This document shows, piece after piece, positions 19,162 to 28,007 of a stretch of 64,000 bases of DNA. Position 1 is the first letter of the stretch. Every line of letters starts with the position of its first letter. The DNA is taken from positions 1 through 64,000 of IMG/VR virus record IMGVR_UViG_3300020190_000023; one strand, 5' to 3'. Origin of the DNA: a virus. The notes beneath the pieces are model-generated. The model was not told where the DNA came from, searched no databases, and saw only the letters and a program-made list of their open reading frames with translations. Made by a program: the position numbers and the translations under genes.

Positions 19162-21069
19162 ATGGCGTCATTAGATTTAAATGCTGATTATAAGAAAGCA
19201 CAGGACAAAATCACTGCGACTAAGGCGTATACAGAACTTAAGTCTGATTATAAAAAGGCGAAAAAAAAGGCAGGTGAGTCGTTTGAAAAAACCAAATCTG
19301 ATATTACTTCATCATTAAATGATGTAAAGAAAAAAACCAAAAGTTTTGAAAAACAAGTTAAGAATCAGCTTGAGCAACTTTTAGATATTAACAATTTAAC
19401 AGGGGGTAAAGGTAGTAATTCTATTAAATATATTAAAAACTTATTACTAAAAACGTTAAAGAACATCGAACCCAAGATACAAGAAATTTTATTAGAGGAG
19501 TGTTTAACCGCGGTTGGGTGTGACCAACAACAAACGTTTGATGCTCAAGTTTTATATATTAAAGTACCTTCAGTAGATATTGGAGGGTTATTAATTAAAG
19601 ACCCTGTTGAATCTCCTGGTAAAGTTATGTATGAAAAAAATCCTGTTCAAATACAAACTTACCCATTTTCAATGAACAAAGAATTGTATCTAAGAATACA
19701 AAGTGGACAACCATATTCAATTGATAACGGACAAAATTATGTTGGTAAATCAGGTCAAGATTTATTTGATATACAATATGTAGAACAGGATAATTTAGGA
19801 CAAACAGGACCTTGGTTCAAGGTAACATTATATAACAGAATTAATAATGTTAACAAAGTTGGGGAGTTTCTGGCCGATTATTATAAAACAATAAAAATAG
19901 TTGATTTCACAACTATGATTGCCTACATCATAGAATCTTTAACGGGGGCGATATCTATTAAAGCGAATATCGGAATTAACCAAGCGGGCGACGCTAGTAA
20001 ATTTGCTTTAATATTACAAAGAATCTTAGGTCTTTGTTTTGACAATACAAAAGAAATTGATGTTAGTGGAATTGCTAAAATTGCTGAATTAGATGGAGTT
20101 GATGACTCCTTCTTCGAGTTTACTGAAATAGATTTAAGAAATATTGACCTTAGAGTTGATAATTTAAAAAATGGGGTTGTTGAGTATCAGGATTGTGGTA
20201 ATGTAAAACTTCCTATAGATGCTGACGCCATTATTGATTCGTTAGAAAATTTACAATTTGTTCCTGATAGTGATTTAGTTAATGCCGCAGACGCAATTAC
20301 CCAATCAATTAGTAATAACCCTCAATGGCAAGGATTAGCCATCGAAGGTAATATAGATGCGGCGTTAGACCTTAATTTTGTAAAATTAATGGCTCAAGGG
20401 ATTGTGTATTCACTTTTATCACCTAAAATTTTATTACCGATTTTTATAATGTTAAAATCGATTGGTAATCAAATTGTGGACCTTGTAAAAAGCTACATAG
20501 AGTTTGCAAAACTATTCAAGGAATTCGTCATCAATTTAGTTTCTAAAGTAGGTGCCATTTTCGTAAAAGAGTTATTTGAATTAATTAAACGGGACATTAG
20601 AAATTTAATTCAACAAGTAATTACTGATATTGCCAGAGAACAAAGTGATAAAAGAATTACAATGATTTTAAAATTAATACAGTTATTGTTAACTGTTGCT
20701 CAATTTATTAGTGATTGGAGAAGGTGTAAGAGTGTCATCGATGAAATCTTATGGTTGTTAAAAATTGCGGGTACAGGATGGGGAATTCAAATACCATTAC
20801 CTTTACTATTTGCATCTCAAATATTAGATGGTTATTCCGAATCTAGAGCCTTTATTGGGGCTATAGAAGAACTACAAAAAATAGGTGTTCCTACAGGTGC
20901 AATGCCTGATGGAAGTCCTAACTTAGATATTTTGTCTAAATTTTCACAAATGAAGGCCATGGCGAAAGAAGAATCTGAAAATGGTAAAGTACAAGTTGCG
21001 ATTGGAGCCTTAGCAATAACACCTGCAGGTCTCACAGTACCTGCATCCTCATTTGGTAAAAAAATGTAA
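19162..21069 (+). CDS. Large virion (baseplate/tail) protein, family unknown
   Basis: The protein has 635 residues. Residues ~1-70 are Lys/Asp-rich coiled coil (DYKKAKKKAGESFEKTKSD). The middle is beta-rich (VLYIKVPSVDIGGLLIKDP). Residues ~390-545 contain long hydrophobic helices (KLMAQGIVYSLLSPKILLPI, IQLLLTVAQFISDW), unusual for a baseplate component and suggestive of a membrane-contacting or tape-like element. It lies in a baseplate-type gene run just before the gp5-like hub. It could be a tail tip, pilot or tape-measure-like protein; I cannot decide. Confidence 0.6.
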   Translation: MASLDLNADYKKAQDKITATKAYTELKSDYKKAKKKAGESFEKTKSDITSSLNDVKKKTKSFEKQVKNQLEQLLDINNLTGGKGSNSIKYIKNLLLKTLKNIEPKIQEILLEECLTAVGCDQQQTFDAQVLYIKVPSVDIGGLLIKDPVESPGKVMYEKNPVQIQTYPFSMNKELYLRIQSGQPYSIDNGQNYVGKSGQDLFDIQYVEQDNLGQTGPWFKVTLYNRINNVNKVGEFLADYYKTIKIVDFTTMIAYIIESLTGAISIKANIGINQAGDASKFALILQRILGLCFDNTKEIDVSGIAKIAELDGVDDSFFEFTEIDLRNIDLRVDNLKNGVVEYQDCGNVKLPIDADAIIDSLENLQFVPDSDLVNAADAITQSISNNPQWQGLAIEGNIDAALDLNFVKLMAQGIVYSLLSPKILLPIFIMLKSIGNQIVDLVKSYIEFAKLFKEFVINLVSKVGAIFVKELFELIKRDIRNLIQQVITDIAREQSDKRITMILKLIQLLLTVAQFISDWRRCKSVIDEILWLLKIAGTGWGIQIPLPLLFASQILDGYSESRAFIGAIEELQKIGVPTGAMPDGSPNLDILSKFSQMKAMAKEESENGKVQVAIGALAITPAGLTVPASSFGKKM

Positions 21070-21070
21070 T

Positions 21071-21283
21071 ATGAGTAAAAAACAAGACGCTGAAAAGGTA
21101 TTAAAGATAATTAAAGATTTTAAATCACATTCAAATAAAGATTTACAATTTGTTATGGACTTTATTAATGAAGATTTTAATCTTACTAAAGAAACGGTTA
21201 TTAAATTAACACAACATTTAGATAAGTTAGAATTAACATATAATACGGTTAAAAAAGAATACGACTCAAGAATTAAAAAATGA
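21071..21283 (+). CDS. Unknown small coiled protein
   Basis: This 70-residue protein (MSKKQDAEKVLKIIKDFKSHSNKDL...) is charged and helical. I chose the ATG at 21071; an upstream TTG would extend it into the previous gene. It overlaps the hub gene by 4 nt, so it may be a partner or chaperone of the hub. Confidence 0.6.
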   Translation: MSKKQDAEKVLKIIKDFKSHSNKDLQFVMDFINEDFNLTKETVIKLTQHLDKLELTYNTVKKEYDSRIKK

Positions 21284-22857
21284 AAATAACCGAACAAAAT
21301 AAGTATCAAATAATTTTTGAGGGGACTGTTTATGATAACAAGGACCCTATGATGCTGGGTAGACTTAGAGTTATACCTGCACCATATGTTGATTACGAAT
21401 CAGCTAAAAAAGCAGTAGAATTTAAAGAAGGTGATGAATGGACATCAAAAGACCCTTTTGTGTTCTTACCTTTATTACCTTTTTATATTAGCCAAGTCCC
21501 TGAAAATAAAGAATATGTTCACATTATTTATCAGAACAAAAAATTCTTATATGAAAATCAATTCTACATACAAGGACCATTTTCATCACCACTAACTAGC
21601 CCGTTTGAGTATAATGAGGGTGCGAAGAAATATTTAGCGGCTGGTGACCAAATTAAAGAGGGTCGTAGTTTAAGAAATCCTGATGGTACATATAGAGATA
21701 AACCAAAAACATATGGAATTTTTCCTGAACCTTTAGACAACGGTTTATTAGGTAGAGGTAGTGCAGATGTTATTGTAAAAAAAGATACAGTACTAATTAG
21801 GGCGGGTAAGGTAATTGAACCTTTAAGTAAAAGTACTTTTCCACCTGTAGGTAATTCTAATAGAGCATTTTTACAATTATCTATTTTTGGTCGAACTAAG
21901 AAAAATTTAGAACCTGAAGTTAGAGTTAATTTAAAAGAGGTTGTTAAAGTGGTTAAAAAAATGGTTATCTGGGATATTGAAAATCTTGAGAATACTCAAA
22001 ATGTTTTTAACGGTAGTGTCGGTGTATACAATGTGACACCTAATTCTGATATGGTTAACACTAAAAACTTCAAAGCGAAAACAATAACTCAATTAAGTCC
22101 AGGGTCCGATTATACATTGTTAAATGAAATTCGTTTTACAAATAAAAGTTTTGATGAGGTAGTCTTTATTATAAACAAATATATTGATGGTGTTTTTACC
22201 TCTAACGTCAATGTATCCCCATACCCAACGTATGTTGTTACAGACCAATTTCCATTTATTACAACCCCATCAATCGCAACTTTTCAAAAAGGAAATAAAT
22301 TTTCACCGACGGAAACCAATAATGATATTGCAGAATTAAATAACTATATTAAATTTTACACTAAAATAAAATTAAGTCCTGGTAAAGTATCGAGCGGTTT
22401 CTTTTTAGTTTCAGAAAATAAAAATGGTAACGCCTTATTAGGTCCACAAAGTGAAGTTGTTACATCAACAGTTACTCCATTTGATTTTGAGGGTTCGGCT
22501 ATTACTTATGGGGTTTTAGGGGCACAAAGATTATATTTAATATCTCAAGACTCTGAAGGACCAAGAGGTAATGAAAGTACCAAATTATTAAATTCGTTAT
22601 ACGGGGTAGAGCAAGATAGTTTTATCGGTCAAGGTACCAAAACTATATTAAACCAAACTTACCCAACAGTTAGAGGAGATGAATTAATAACATTGTTAAG
22701 AAAAATAATGTTATTTATAAAAGGTCACGTACATCCTATTGCAACAATGCCACCTGTACCCGTAGCTGCGGGTAATCTACAGAGTACAACTGAGATTGAC
22801 CAATTATTAGCAGATGCTGAAAATACTATATTAAATCAAAATATCAGAATTAATTGA
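21280..22857 (+). CDS. gp5-like baseplate hub/spike protein with OB-fold start
   Basis: This protein (525 residues) opens with FEGTVYDNKDPMMLGRLRVIPAPY, the OB-fold signature of T4 gp5-like central hub proteins (V-x-DN-x-DP-x-x-x-GR-x-RV). The long middle is beta-rich and looks phage-specific. The C-terminal ~100 residues include GHVHPIATMPPVPVAAG, resembling the end of gp5-type beta-helix or OB modules. No lysozyme domain is visible inside, unlike T4 gp5. It acts at the tail tip. Confidence 0.65.
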   Translation: MKITEQNKYQIIFEGTVYDNKDPMMLGRLRVIPAPYVDYESAKKAVEFKEGDEWTSKDPFVFLPLLPFYISQVPENKEYVHIIYQNKKFLYENQFYIQGPFSSPLTSPFEYNEGAKKYLAAGDQIKEGRSLRNPDGTYRDKPKTYGIFPEPLDNGLLGRGSADVIVKKDTVLIRAGKVIEPLSKSTFPPVGNSNRAFLQLSIFGRTKKNLEPEVRVNLKEVVKVVKKMVIWDIENLENTQNVFNGSVGVYNVTPNSDMVNTKNFKAKTITQLSPGSDYTLLNEIRFTNKSFDEVVFIINKYIDGVFTSNVNVSPYPTYVVTDQFPFITTPSIATFQKGNKFSPTETNNDIAELNNYIKFYTKIKLSPGKVSSGFFLVSENKNGNALLGPQSEVVTSTVTPFDFEGSAITYGVLGAQRLYLISQDSEGPRGNESTKLLNSLYGVEQDSFIGQGTKTILNQTYPTVRGDELITLLRKIMLFIKGHVHPIATMPPVPVAAGNLQSTTEIDQLLADAENTILNQNIRIN

Positions 22858-22864
22858 TATTTAT
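22857..22864 (+). promoter_or_regulatory. ATATTTAT late promoter box
   Basis: The box overlaps the final stop codon bases of the hub gene and lies 15 nt before the ATG at 22880. Confidence 0.4.
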
Positions 22865-22879
22865 TTAATAAAGTAATTG

Positions 22880-24340
22880 ATGTCAATAAATAATTCATAT
22901 TTTAGCAGGAACAATACTATAATTTCCAATAGTTACACCAATACAGGTAGAAACCCTGTTACTGAAATATTCTTTGGTGAACTAGCAAGCTCAACATTTC
23001 CAAATGGATATAGTCGTTTTATATTTGATTTGGATTTATCTCTTCTTTTAGAAAAAATAAATGAAGGTACAATAAACACAAATTGTGTAGGTGACGGTGT
23101 TAAACATACATTACGAATGGTAAACACCTCAACTTTTAACCCTGAGTTATTAAATACCACAACATCACAATCAAGACAAAGAGCTACCTCATTTGACTTA
23201 ATTTTATTTAGAATACCATATATTAATGACGACCCATCGACACCTCAATTATGGGACGAAGGGGTTGGGTATGATTTTGCCGACTTACAATACGAGATTG
23301 ATTATGATAGAAATTATTCTAATAGACCATCAAATTTTTACCAAAGAACAACAATAGATGATTGGTCAGAACCAGGAATTTATAATAATAAAAATTTAGG
23401 GAATGTACCTTTTAGTGCATTAACCATTATTGATGTCCAACATTTTGAATTTGGTAATGAAAATATTGCCTTTGATATGACTAACGAAATCAATTCTATA
23501 ATCGATGGTTCATTAATTAATGTTGCGGGATGGGGAATCGCATTTAAACCTGAATTAGAAAATTTAACAGGTTTATCAGATGCTTATGAAGTACAATTTT
23601 TTACAAGACACACTCAAACGTTTTACGAACCTCATTTAGAAACTAATTATGATGACTCAATTGATGACGATAGGAATCTTTTCACTTTAGGTAAAGTAAA
23701 TAAATTATATCTATACCTCTATGAAAATGGTAATCCGATTAACTTAGACTCAAATCCATTAGTAGATATATTAGATAATTCGGGAACACCAATTTTAACG
23801 GGACTACCGACATGTAGAAGAACCAATGGTGTCTATGAAGTTGTGGTACCTCCATTAGTTGGTTATAAAACACCTTGTACTTTTTCAGATAAATGGTACA
23901 ACTTAGAATTAAACGGTTTTTTTATTTCACCAATACTAAATGACTTCACTCTATATCCATTTAAAAACTCAATACAAATTGGAACAAGTTCGGTAGAGCC
24001 TAAATTATACGGGTTTGACTATTATGGTATCAAACAAGATGAGAAAATTTTAAATAGTGATGTCAGAAAAGTTGGGGTTATTGTAAAACAATCCTTTACA
24101 ACTCAAAAATTATTACAAAAAGTTGATATTTATTATAGAGTATATGTTCGAGAAGGTCAAACTGAAGTAGAGGTACAACAATGGACTATGGTTAACAGAA
24201 CACCTAATGAGTACTTTTTTATTTTTGATACTCGAGATAAAATACCAAACGAATATTTCATCGATTTAAAAGTTGAGAGTTCGGGTGAGGTGAACACCTA
24301 TAAAAGACAAATAAAGTTTCAAATAGTAAACGAAAAATAA
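22880..24340 (+). CDS. Beta-rich structural (baseplate or fibre) protein
   Basis: The 486-residue protein starts at the ATG at 22880; the frame could begin at a TTG one codon earlier. It has low charge and is rich in Asn, Phe, Tyr and Thr. Segments such as TEIFFGELASSTFPNGYSRF and GNVPFSALTIIDVQHFEFGN are typical of folded virion proteins. A late Ig-like part (KVDIYYRVYVREGQTEVEVQ) is visible near residues 415-450. It probably belongs to the baseplate or a tail appendage. Confidence 0.6.
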   Translation: MSINNSYFSRNNTIISNSYTNTGRNPVTEIFFGELASSTFPNGYSRFIFDLDLSLLLEKINEGTINTNCVGDGVKHTLRMVNTSTFNPELLNTTTSQSRQRATSFDLILFRIPYINDDPSTPQLWDEGVGYDFADLQYEIDYDRNYSNRPSNFYQRTTIDDWSEPGIYNNKNLGNVPFSALTIIDVQHFEFGNENIAFDMTNEINSIIDGSLINVAGWGIAFKPELENLTGLSDAYEVQFFTRHTQTFYEPHLETNYDDSIDDDRNLFTLGKVNKLYLYLYENGNPINLDSNPLVDILDNSGTPILTGLPTCRRTNGVYEVVVPPLVGYKTPCTFSDKWYNLELNGFFISPILNDFTLYPFKNSIQIGTSSVEPKLYGFDYYGIKQDEKILNSDVRKVGVIVKQSFTTQKLLQKVDIYYRVYVREGQTEVEVQQWTMVNRTPNEYFFIFDTRDKIPNEYFIDLKVESSGEVNTYKRQIKFQIVNEK

Positions 24341-24341
24341 A

Positions 24342-24530
24342 ATGGCCGAAGAAATTTTTAGCGCTAACACTGAACAACCTCTATGTATACTTGATTGTAG
24401 TGGGAATACTTTAACTGTCTTTCCTCCACACCCAATATGGACTGATGGTATAGATGCGTCTGGTAACACAAGAACTGTAATGCAATTAGATGCCGTACAA
24501 TTAGGGGGGATAAACGGATATTATAATTAA
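24342..24530 (+). CDS. Unknown small protein
   Basis: A 62-residue protein (MAEEIFSANTEQPLCILDCSGNTL...). The start follows the previous stop with a 1-nt gap and the same operon continues. Two Cys (CILDC) and no charge clusters. It could be a small decoration or tail component. Confidence 0.55.
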   Translation: MAEEIFSANTEQPLCILDCSGNTLTVFPPHPIWTDGIDASGNTRTVMQLDAVQLGGINGYYN

Positions 24531-24531
24531 T

Positions 24532-24765
24532 ATGAAAAAGATAATAAGATTAACTGAAAACGATTTACATAATATTGTTAAGAGAATCATCAAAGAAGAA
24601 GAAAAAGAAACATTAATAAAAAAATTGATGAGAAAACTTAAAGGTGTTGATGACAAACAATTAGATTATAATATTAAAAATGACTTACCTTGGGATTGGA
24701 AAGGTTCTAAAGAGGGTTATTATGAAAAGATGGAAGGTCGTAGACACCATTCAGGTTCAAATTAA
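24532..24765 (+). CDS. Small protein with shared MKK-IRLTE leader
   Basis: The 77-residue protein begins MKKIIRLTENDLHNIVKRI. This leader recurs almost unchanged in the next gene, and loosely in several others. The remainder is short and basic (KLMRKLKGVDDKQLDYNI; GRRHHSGSN end). It may be carried into the capsid by the leader; see the finding on capsid-targeting signals. Confidence 0.6.
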   Translation: MKKIIRLTENDLHNIVKRIIKEEEKETLIKKLMRKLKGVDDKQLDYNIKNDLPWDWKGSKEGYYEKMEGRRHHSGSN

Positions 24766-24771
24766 TAAACA

Positions 24772-25083
24772 ATGAAAAAGACAGTAAGATTAACGGAATC
24801 AGATTTAAATCGAATCATTAAAAGAGTTATTAATGAATCTGACGAAGAATTTGATGACGAGATTGGTAATTCTAAATTTAGTGTCGAACCTAATGTTAGA
24901 ATGCAACCAAGAGAAAAGGAGATTGAATCTTTATTTGGTAAATATGATGAGCAAATCCCTGCTGACATTTTAAGATACATGAGAAAAAATCCCCAATTAA
25001 TTATGGATAGATTAGCCAAAATATATGGTGAAAAGTTCATAAAATATGCAGATAAAGCATATGTGAAATATCTTAATATATGA
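24772..25083 (+). CDS. Small protein with shared MKK-VRLTE leader
   Basis: This 103-residue protein begins MKKTVRLTESDLNRIIKRV, followed by an acidic NESDEEFDDE segment that would be a plausible gp21-type cleavage zone. The rest (LFGKYDEQIPADILRYMRKNPQLI) is helical. Its stop overlaps the next start by 4 nt. Confidence 0.6.
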   Translation: MKKTVRLTESDLNRIIKRVINESDEEFDDEIGNSKFSVEPNVRMQPREKEIESLFGKYDEQIPADILRYMRKNPQLIMDRLAKIYGEKFIKYADKAYVKYLNI

Positions 25084-25544
25084 AAAATTTAAATACACTT
25101 ATAAAAAAAGTTTTAAGGGAAGAGGCGTACGAAAGTAGTAGATATATGTTCTTTTCTAATTTAGAACAAATGAGAAGACAATGTGATTTACTATTAGATT
25201 TAGACCGTAACATGGTAGAATCTATTTTAGAGAATGGTCACGATTGGGCACAAGACCATATTGCAGAATCTAAAAATACTTTAGACCAAGTTTTTGATTT
25301 TATAATGAATCAGTCAAAAAAAGATGGTATGGAATTATCTATGAATATAGATGATAAAGATATGGTTATGATGGAAGGTAGAAAGAAAACGGGTACTAAA
25401 TTATGTGCTCGTGGTAAAGCGGCCGCCAAGGCGAGGTACGACGTATTTCCCAGTGCATATAGTAATGGACATGGAGTACAAGTTTGTAAAGGAAAGATAA
25501 AAGGTCTCGATGGTAAAAAGAGATGTTCACCACCTTATTGTTAA
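25080..25544 (+). CDS. Protein with Cys/Lys-rich C-terminal domain (DUF5872-like)
   Basis: A 154-residue protein with the leader MKNLNTLIKKVLREEAY. The C-terminal ~45 residues (TKLCARGKAAAKARYDVFPS; VQVCKGKIKGLDGKKRCSPP) have the spaced Cys, Lys and Gly pattern found in small phage and archaeal-virus proteins of the DUF5872 type. Function is unknown; the Cys spacing suggests metal binding. A terminator follows. The 26078 gene carries a related Cys motif. Confidence 0.55.
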   Translation: MKNLNTLIKKVLREEAYESSRYMFFSNLEQMRRQCDLLLDLDRNMVESILENGHDWAQDHIAESKNTLDQVFDFIMNQSKKDGMELSMNIDDKDMVMMEGRKKTGTKLCARGKAAAKARYDVFPSAYSNGHGVQVCKGKIKGLDGKKRCSPPYC

Positions 25545-25550
25545 AAAATA

Positions 25551-25577
25551 AAAGAGACTAAACGTCTCTTTTTTTTT
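25551..25577 (+). terminator. Intrinsic terminator
   Basis: AGAGAC and GTCTCT arms enclose TAAAC and are followed by eight or more T residues, directly after the stop at 25544. Confidence 0.85.
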
Positions 25578-25609
25578 GTATTTTAATGTTTACCCATACA
25601 TTTATTAGT

Positions 25610-26092
25610 ATGGATAAACAATGTAGTAAATGTGGTAAAATAAAGTCAGAAAATGATTTTTATAAAACACAAAGAGGTAGTAAATGTAAAGAATGTATTT
25701 TAATTGATACAAGAGAATATAAACGAAAAAAAAGATTAGAACCTAAACATAGAATCAAGGAGAGTATTAAACAAAAAGAAAGAAGAGTAAGACTTTGGCA
25801 AAATACCTTAATAAATGATTCAAAACATCGTAACTTAGAAAATACTTTAACGGTTAGTGATATTAATGAGATGTTTGAAAAACAAAACGGTTTGTGTTAT
25901 TGGTTTAAAGTCCCTTTAATACCATCAAACTATAAGAAACATCCCCAACAACCTTCTTTAGATAGGTTAGATAGAAATAAAGGTTACACTAAAGAAAATG
26001 TTGTATTATGTTGTTATTCCGCCAATATAGGTAGAAATGAGAACGATTTAAATACGTGGACTAATTTTATTAACTTGTTAAAGACTATTTAA
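25610..26092 (+). CDS. HNH-type (homing) endonuclease
   Basis: I chose ATG 25610 (160 residues), which opens MDKQCSKCGKIKSENDFYKT; an upstream in-frame ATG at 25586 is possible. An N-terminal four-Cys zinc ribbon (CSKC...CKEC) precedes a basic helix (EYKRKKRLEPKHRIKES). The C-terminal nuclease core reads FEKQNGLCYWFKVPL, PSLDRLDRNKGYTKENVV and SANIGRNEND, as in phage free-standing HNH endonucleases. It sits between a terminator and a convergent gene, a typical position for a mobile gene. The tail-to-tail overlap with the next gene is 15 nt. Confidence 0.75.
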   Translation: MDKQCSKCGKIKSENDFYKTQRGSKCKECILIDTREYKRKKRLEPKHRIKESIKQKERRVRLWQNTLINDSKHRNLENTLTVSDINEMFEKQNGLCYWFKVPLIPSNYKKHPQQPSLDRLDRNKGYTKENVVLCCYSANIGRNENDLNTWTNFINLLKTI

Positions 26093-26701
26093 AACTCTAT
26101 TAATAATTTTAGATAAAGACTCCTCAAGAGTCTTTTTCTTTTTTGGTTTGTATGATGTCATCACAGGTTTTTGACCTTTACCACTTTGTGTATCTTTTTT
26201 CTCAGCCGCTCTTTTTTGTTGACACGCCGCTTTCTTTTGTGAATCAGACATTTTACCCGCAACACCCGCCGCTCTACACTTAGGGTACGCACCTTTATCA
26301 GTATTAGGCCTTCCACATGGAGGATGTTTACCGTCCTTATCTTTACGACATATGTTAACCCAAGGACCTTTTGGTTGTGAAGAACCTTTTGGTTTCTTTT
26401 TAGTACCAAACCAAACCGCTAAATCTTCATTAATAGTGTGTACATCATGTGTCGGAACATCGTAAGTACCATCAGTACCTTTTTCCCACATTCCTACTAC
26501 ACGAGCTTTATTATTCTTTAGAGTTTTTTGTTTACTAAGTTTATTAAGTTCATTTTTTAAACTTACGTAAAATGGACCCATTTCGGATTTTTTCCATTTT
26601 TTTATACCTAATTCTTGTGGACCGTTATAAACACCTGCAGTTAATGAAGTCATCGTTGCTTCATTTATTGGTAATTTATTAACGTCAATCCATTCATCCA
26701 T
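26078..26701 (-). CDS. Protein with Cys-rich DUF5872-like motif
   Basis: I chose the start at MDEWIDVNKL (207 residues) because the upstream residues are encoded in the AT-rich promoter stretch. The middle reads EDLAVWFGTKKKPKGSSQPKGPWVNICRK, then KHPPCGRPNTDKGAYPKCRAAG. It is followed by a Lys-rich tail ending LEESLSKIINRVLNSL, which resembles, in reverse position, the leader helices of other proteins. The WVNICR and PPCGR motifs are conserved in small phage proteins of unknown function. A role in the virion interior is possible. Confidence 0.5.
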   Translation of the reverse strand: MDEWIDVNKLPINEATMTSLTAGVYNGPQELGIKKWKKSEMGPFYVSLKNELNKLSKQKTLKNNKARVVGMWEKGTDGTYDVPTHDVHTINEDLAVWFGTKKKPKGSSQPKGPWVNICRKDKDGKHPPCGRPNTDKGAYPKCRAAGVAGKMSDSQKKAACQQKRAAEKKDTQSGKGQKPVMTSYKPKKKKTLEESLSKIINRVLNSL

Positions 26702-26705
26702 ATCT

Positions 26706-26713
26706 ATAAATAT
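26706..26713 (-). promoter_or_regulatory. ATATTTAT late promoter box
   Basis: The box lies 4 nt upstream of the ATG at 26701 and supports this start. Confidence 0.45.
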
Positions 26714-26795
26714 TTTAATAATGTAAAAACTTTTAACAAGACCTGTTTTTATCAATATTTTATCCTATACTTAATTGAATATAAAAAATAAAATT

Positions 26796-27209
26796 ATGAG
26801 GAGAATTTTTAAAAGGTTGTACGTTAAGTGGTCATTATTATTAAAATATAAATTCATGAAGTCTGAGGATGATGAATTGTCGGAAAATGAAAGGACTTGT
26901 GTTAGTATTTGTAGAGGTTTAATTAGACATGACGATTCTAAGTTTTTAATCGCTCCTCTATCAGGTAAACGTTATATCAGAAATACAACTCTTGATTTAT
27001 TTGTTATTTTAGATGATAGACGAGTAAGTATGACTAATCATGTATATCATTATGATGTTAGATTAGTACAGAGGGATTGGGATAGATTAACAAATATGTA
27101 TGATAATAAAACAGAAAAAATAAGAATTGATTTAGAAAATCAAATTAAGTCTCAAATAAACTATTCCTTACATACAATTTTGGAAAAGGTTAACGGTTCA
27201 TTAAATTAA
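26796..27209 (+). CDS. Unknown protein
   Basis: I chose the ATG of MRRIFKRLYVKWSLLLKYKF (137 residues); an upstream TTG is possible. The N-terminus is basic and amphipathic. The centre (TCVSICRGLIRHDDSKFLIAPL, KRYIRNTTLDLFVILDD) looks like a folded domain. The C-terminus forms a helix (RIDLENQIKSQINYSL). No family was recognised. Confidence 0.6.
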   Translation: MRRIFKRLYVKWSLLLKYKFMKSEDDELSENERTCVSICRGLIRHDDSKFLIAPLSGKRYIRNTTLDLFVILDDRRVSMTNHVYHYDVRLVQRDWDRLTNMYDNKTEKIRIDLENQIKSQINYSLHTILEKVNGSLN

Positions 27210-27213
27210 AATT

Positions 27214-27450
27214 ATGGAAGAAAAATTATACGGAAAATTATTTAATAATATACAACTACAAGATGAAAATCATTTAGAGGTATTACTCGATACTATGGAT
27301 AAGGACAGAGCAATTTATCTTTTGGTTGAAGCGATTAAATATTGTCATAATATGAGTGCCTTTACTCTTGGTGAGTCTGAAGTTATTTCTAAATGTATTA
27401 GAGTATTAAGTAGGGAACAAGTTGGGAAGGGAACTGAAGATGACATATAA
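27214..27450 (+). CDS. Unknown small protein
   Basis: This 78-residue, acidic, helical protein (MEEKLYGKLFNNIQLQDENHL...) follows the previous gene by 4 nt and ends at a bidirectional terminator. No motif is recognised. Confidence 0.6.
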   Translation: MEEKLYGKLFNNIQLQDENHLEVLLDTMDKDRAIYLLVEAIKYCHNMSAFTLGESEVISKCIRVLSREQVGKGTEDDI

Positions 27451-27451
27451 T

Positions 27452-27484
27452 AAAAAAGACCGATTTGTAGTCGGTCTTTTTATT
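27452..27484. terminator. Bidirectional terminator between convergent genes
   Basis: A 10-bp stem AAAAGACCGA / TCGGTCTTTT with a 7-nt loop, with A and T tracts at each side, serves both the 27450 and 27502 genes. Confidence 0.85.
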
Positions 27485-27501
27485 ATACTATATTTTATTT
27501 T

Positions 27502-28005
27502 TTAACCAAAATTAAATTCTTGTCCCACCACATTAGGGTCTATACCACCACCTCCTGATGCTGCGTCGGTTGAAGTTTGTGTTGTTGAGCCAGCAACCGT
27601 AGTTGTTGAAGTTACTGAACCACCCGCTACTGTAGTAGTAGGTGTTGTGGATACTCCTGTTGAGGTTCCTGCAGATGAACCTGATGAACCCTCGAGAGCG
27701 TTCATAATTGCACCAAGAGTTAAAGGACCAACTCTACCATCCTCTTTTAAACCAGCACTAAATTTTGTATTGAGTAATTTTTGAACTTCTAAACCTGTGG
27801 CTTTTCTAGTTGTTTTAGTAGTTGTTGAAGGAGTGCTTGATACGGTCGGAGCAACAGTTTTAGGTCCAACACTAACTTCTTGTTTACCACCAACCACAAA
27901 ATCTGTCACATCAGAACTTTCTTGTTCAGAAATAACTTTACCTCTCCTATAGTCAAAGAGATATTTCATTTCATTTATTTCTTTAAGTATATTAGTATTT
28001 TTCAT
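27502..28005 (-). CDS. Peptidoglycan-binding-domain protein with leader motif
   Basis: This 167-residue protein has the leader MKNTNILKEINEMKYLFDY and a Ser/Thr-rich linker. A PG_binding_1-like motif (VQKLLNTKFSAGLKEDGRVG then PLTLGAIMNAL) lies at residues ~73-105, followed by a Ser/Thr/Gly-rich tail. No enzymatic domain is present. It is one of three adjacent proteins combining a short leader with a peptidoglycan-binding motif, next to the capsid gene. Confidence 0.65.
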   Translation of the reverse strand: MKNTNILKEINEMKYLFDYRRGKVISEQESSDVTDFVVGGKQEVSVGPKTVAPTVSSTPSTTTKTTRKATGLEVQKLLNTKFSAGLKEDGRVGPLTLGAIMNALEGSSGSSAGTSTGVSTTPTTTVAGGSVTSTTTVAGSTTQTSTDAASGGGGIDPNVVGQEFNFG

Positions 28006-28007
28006 AA

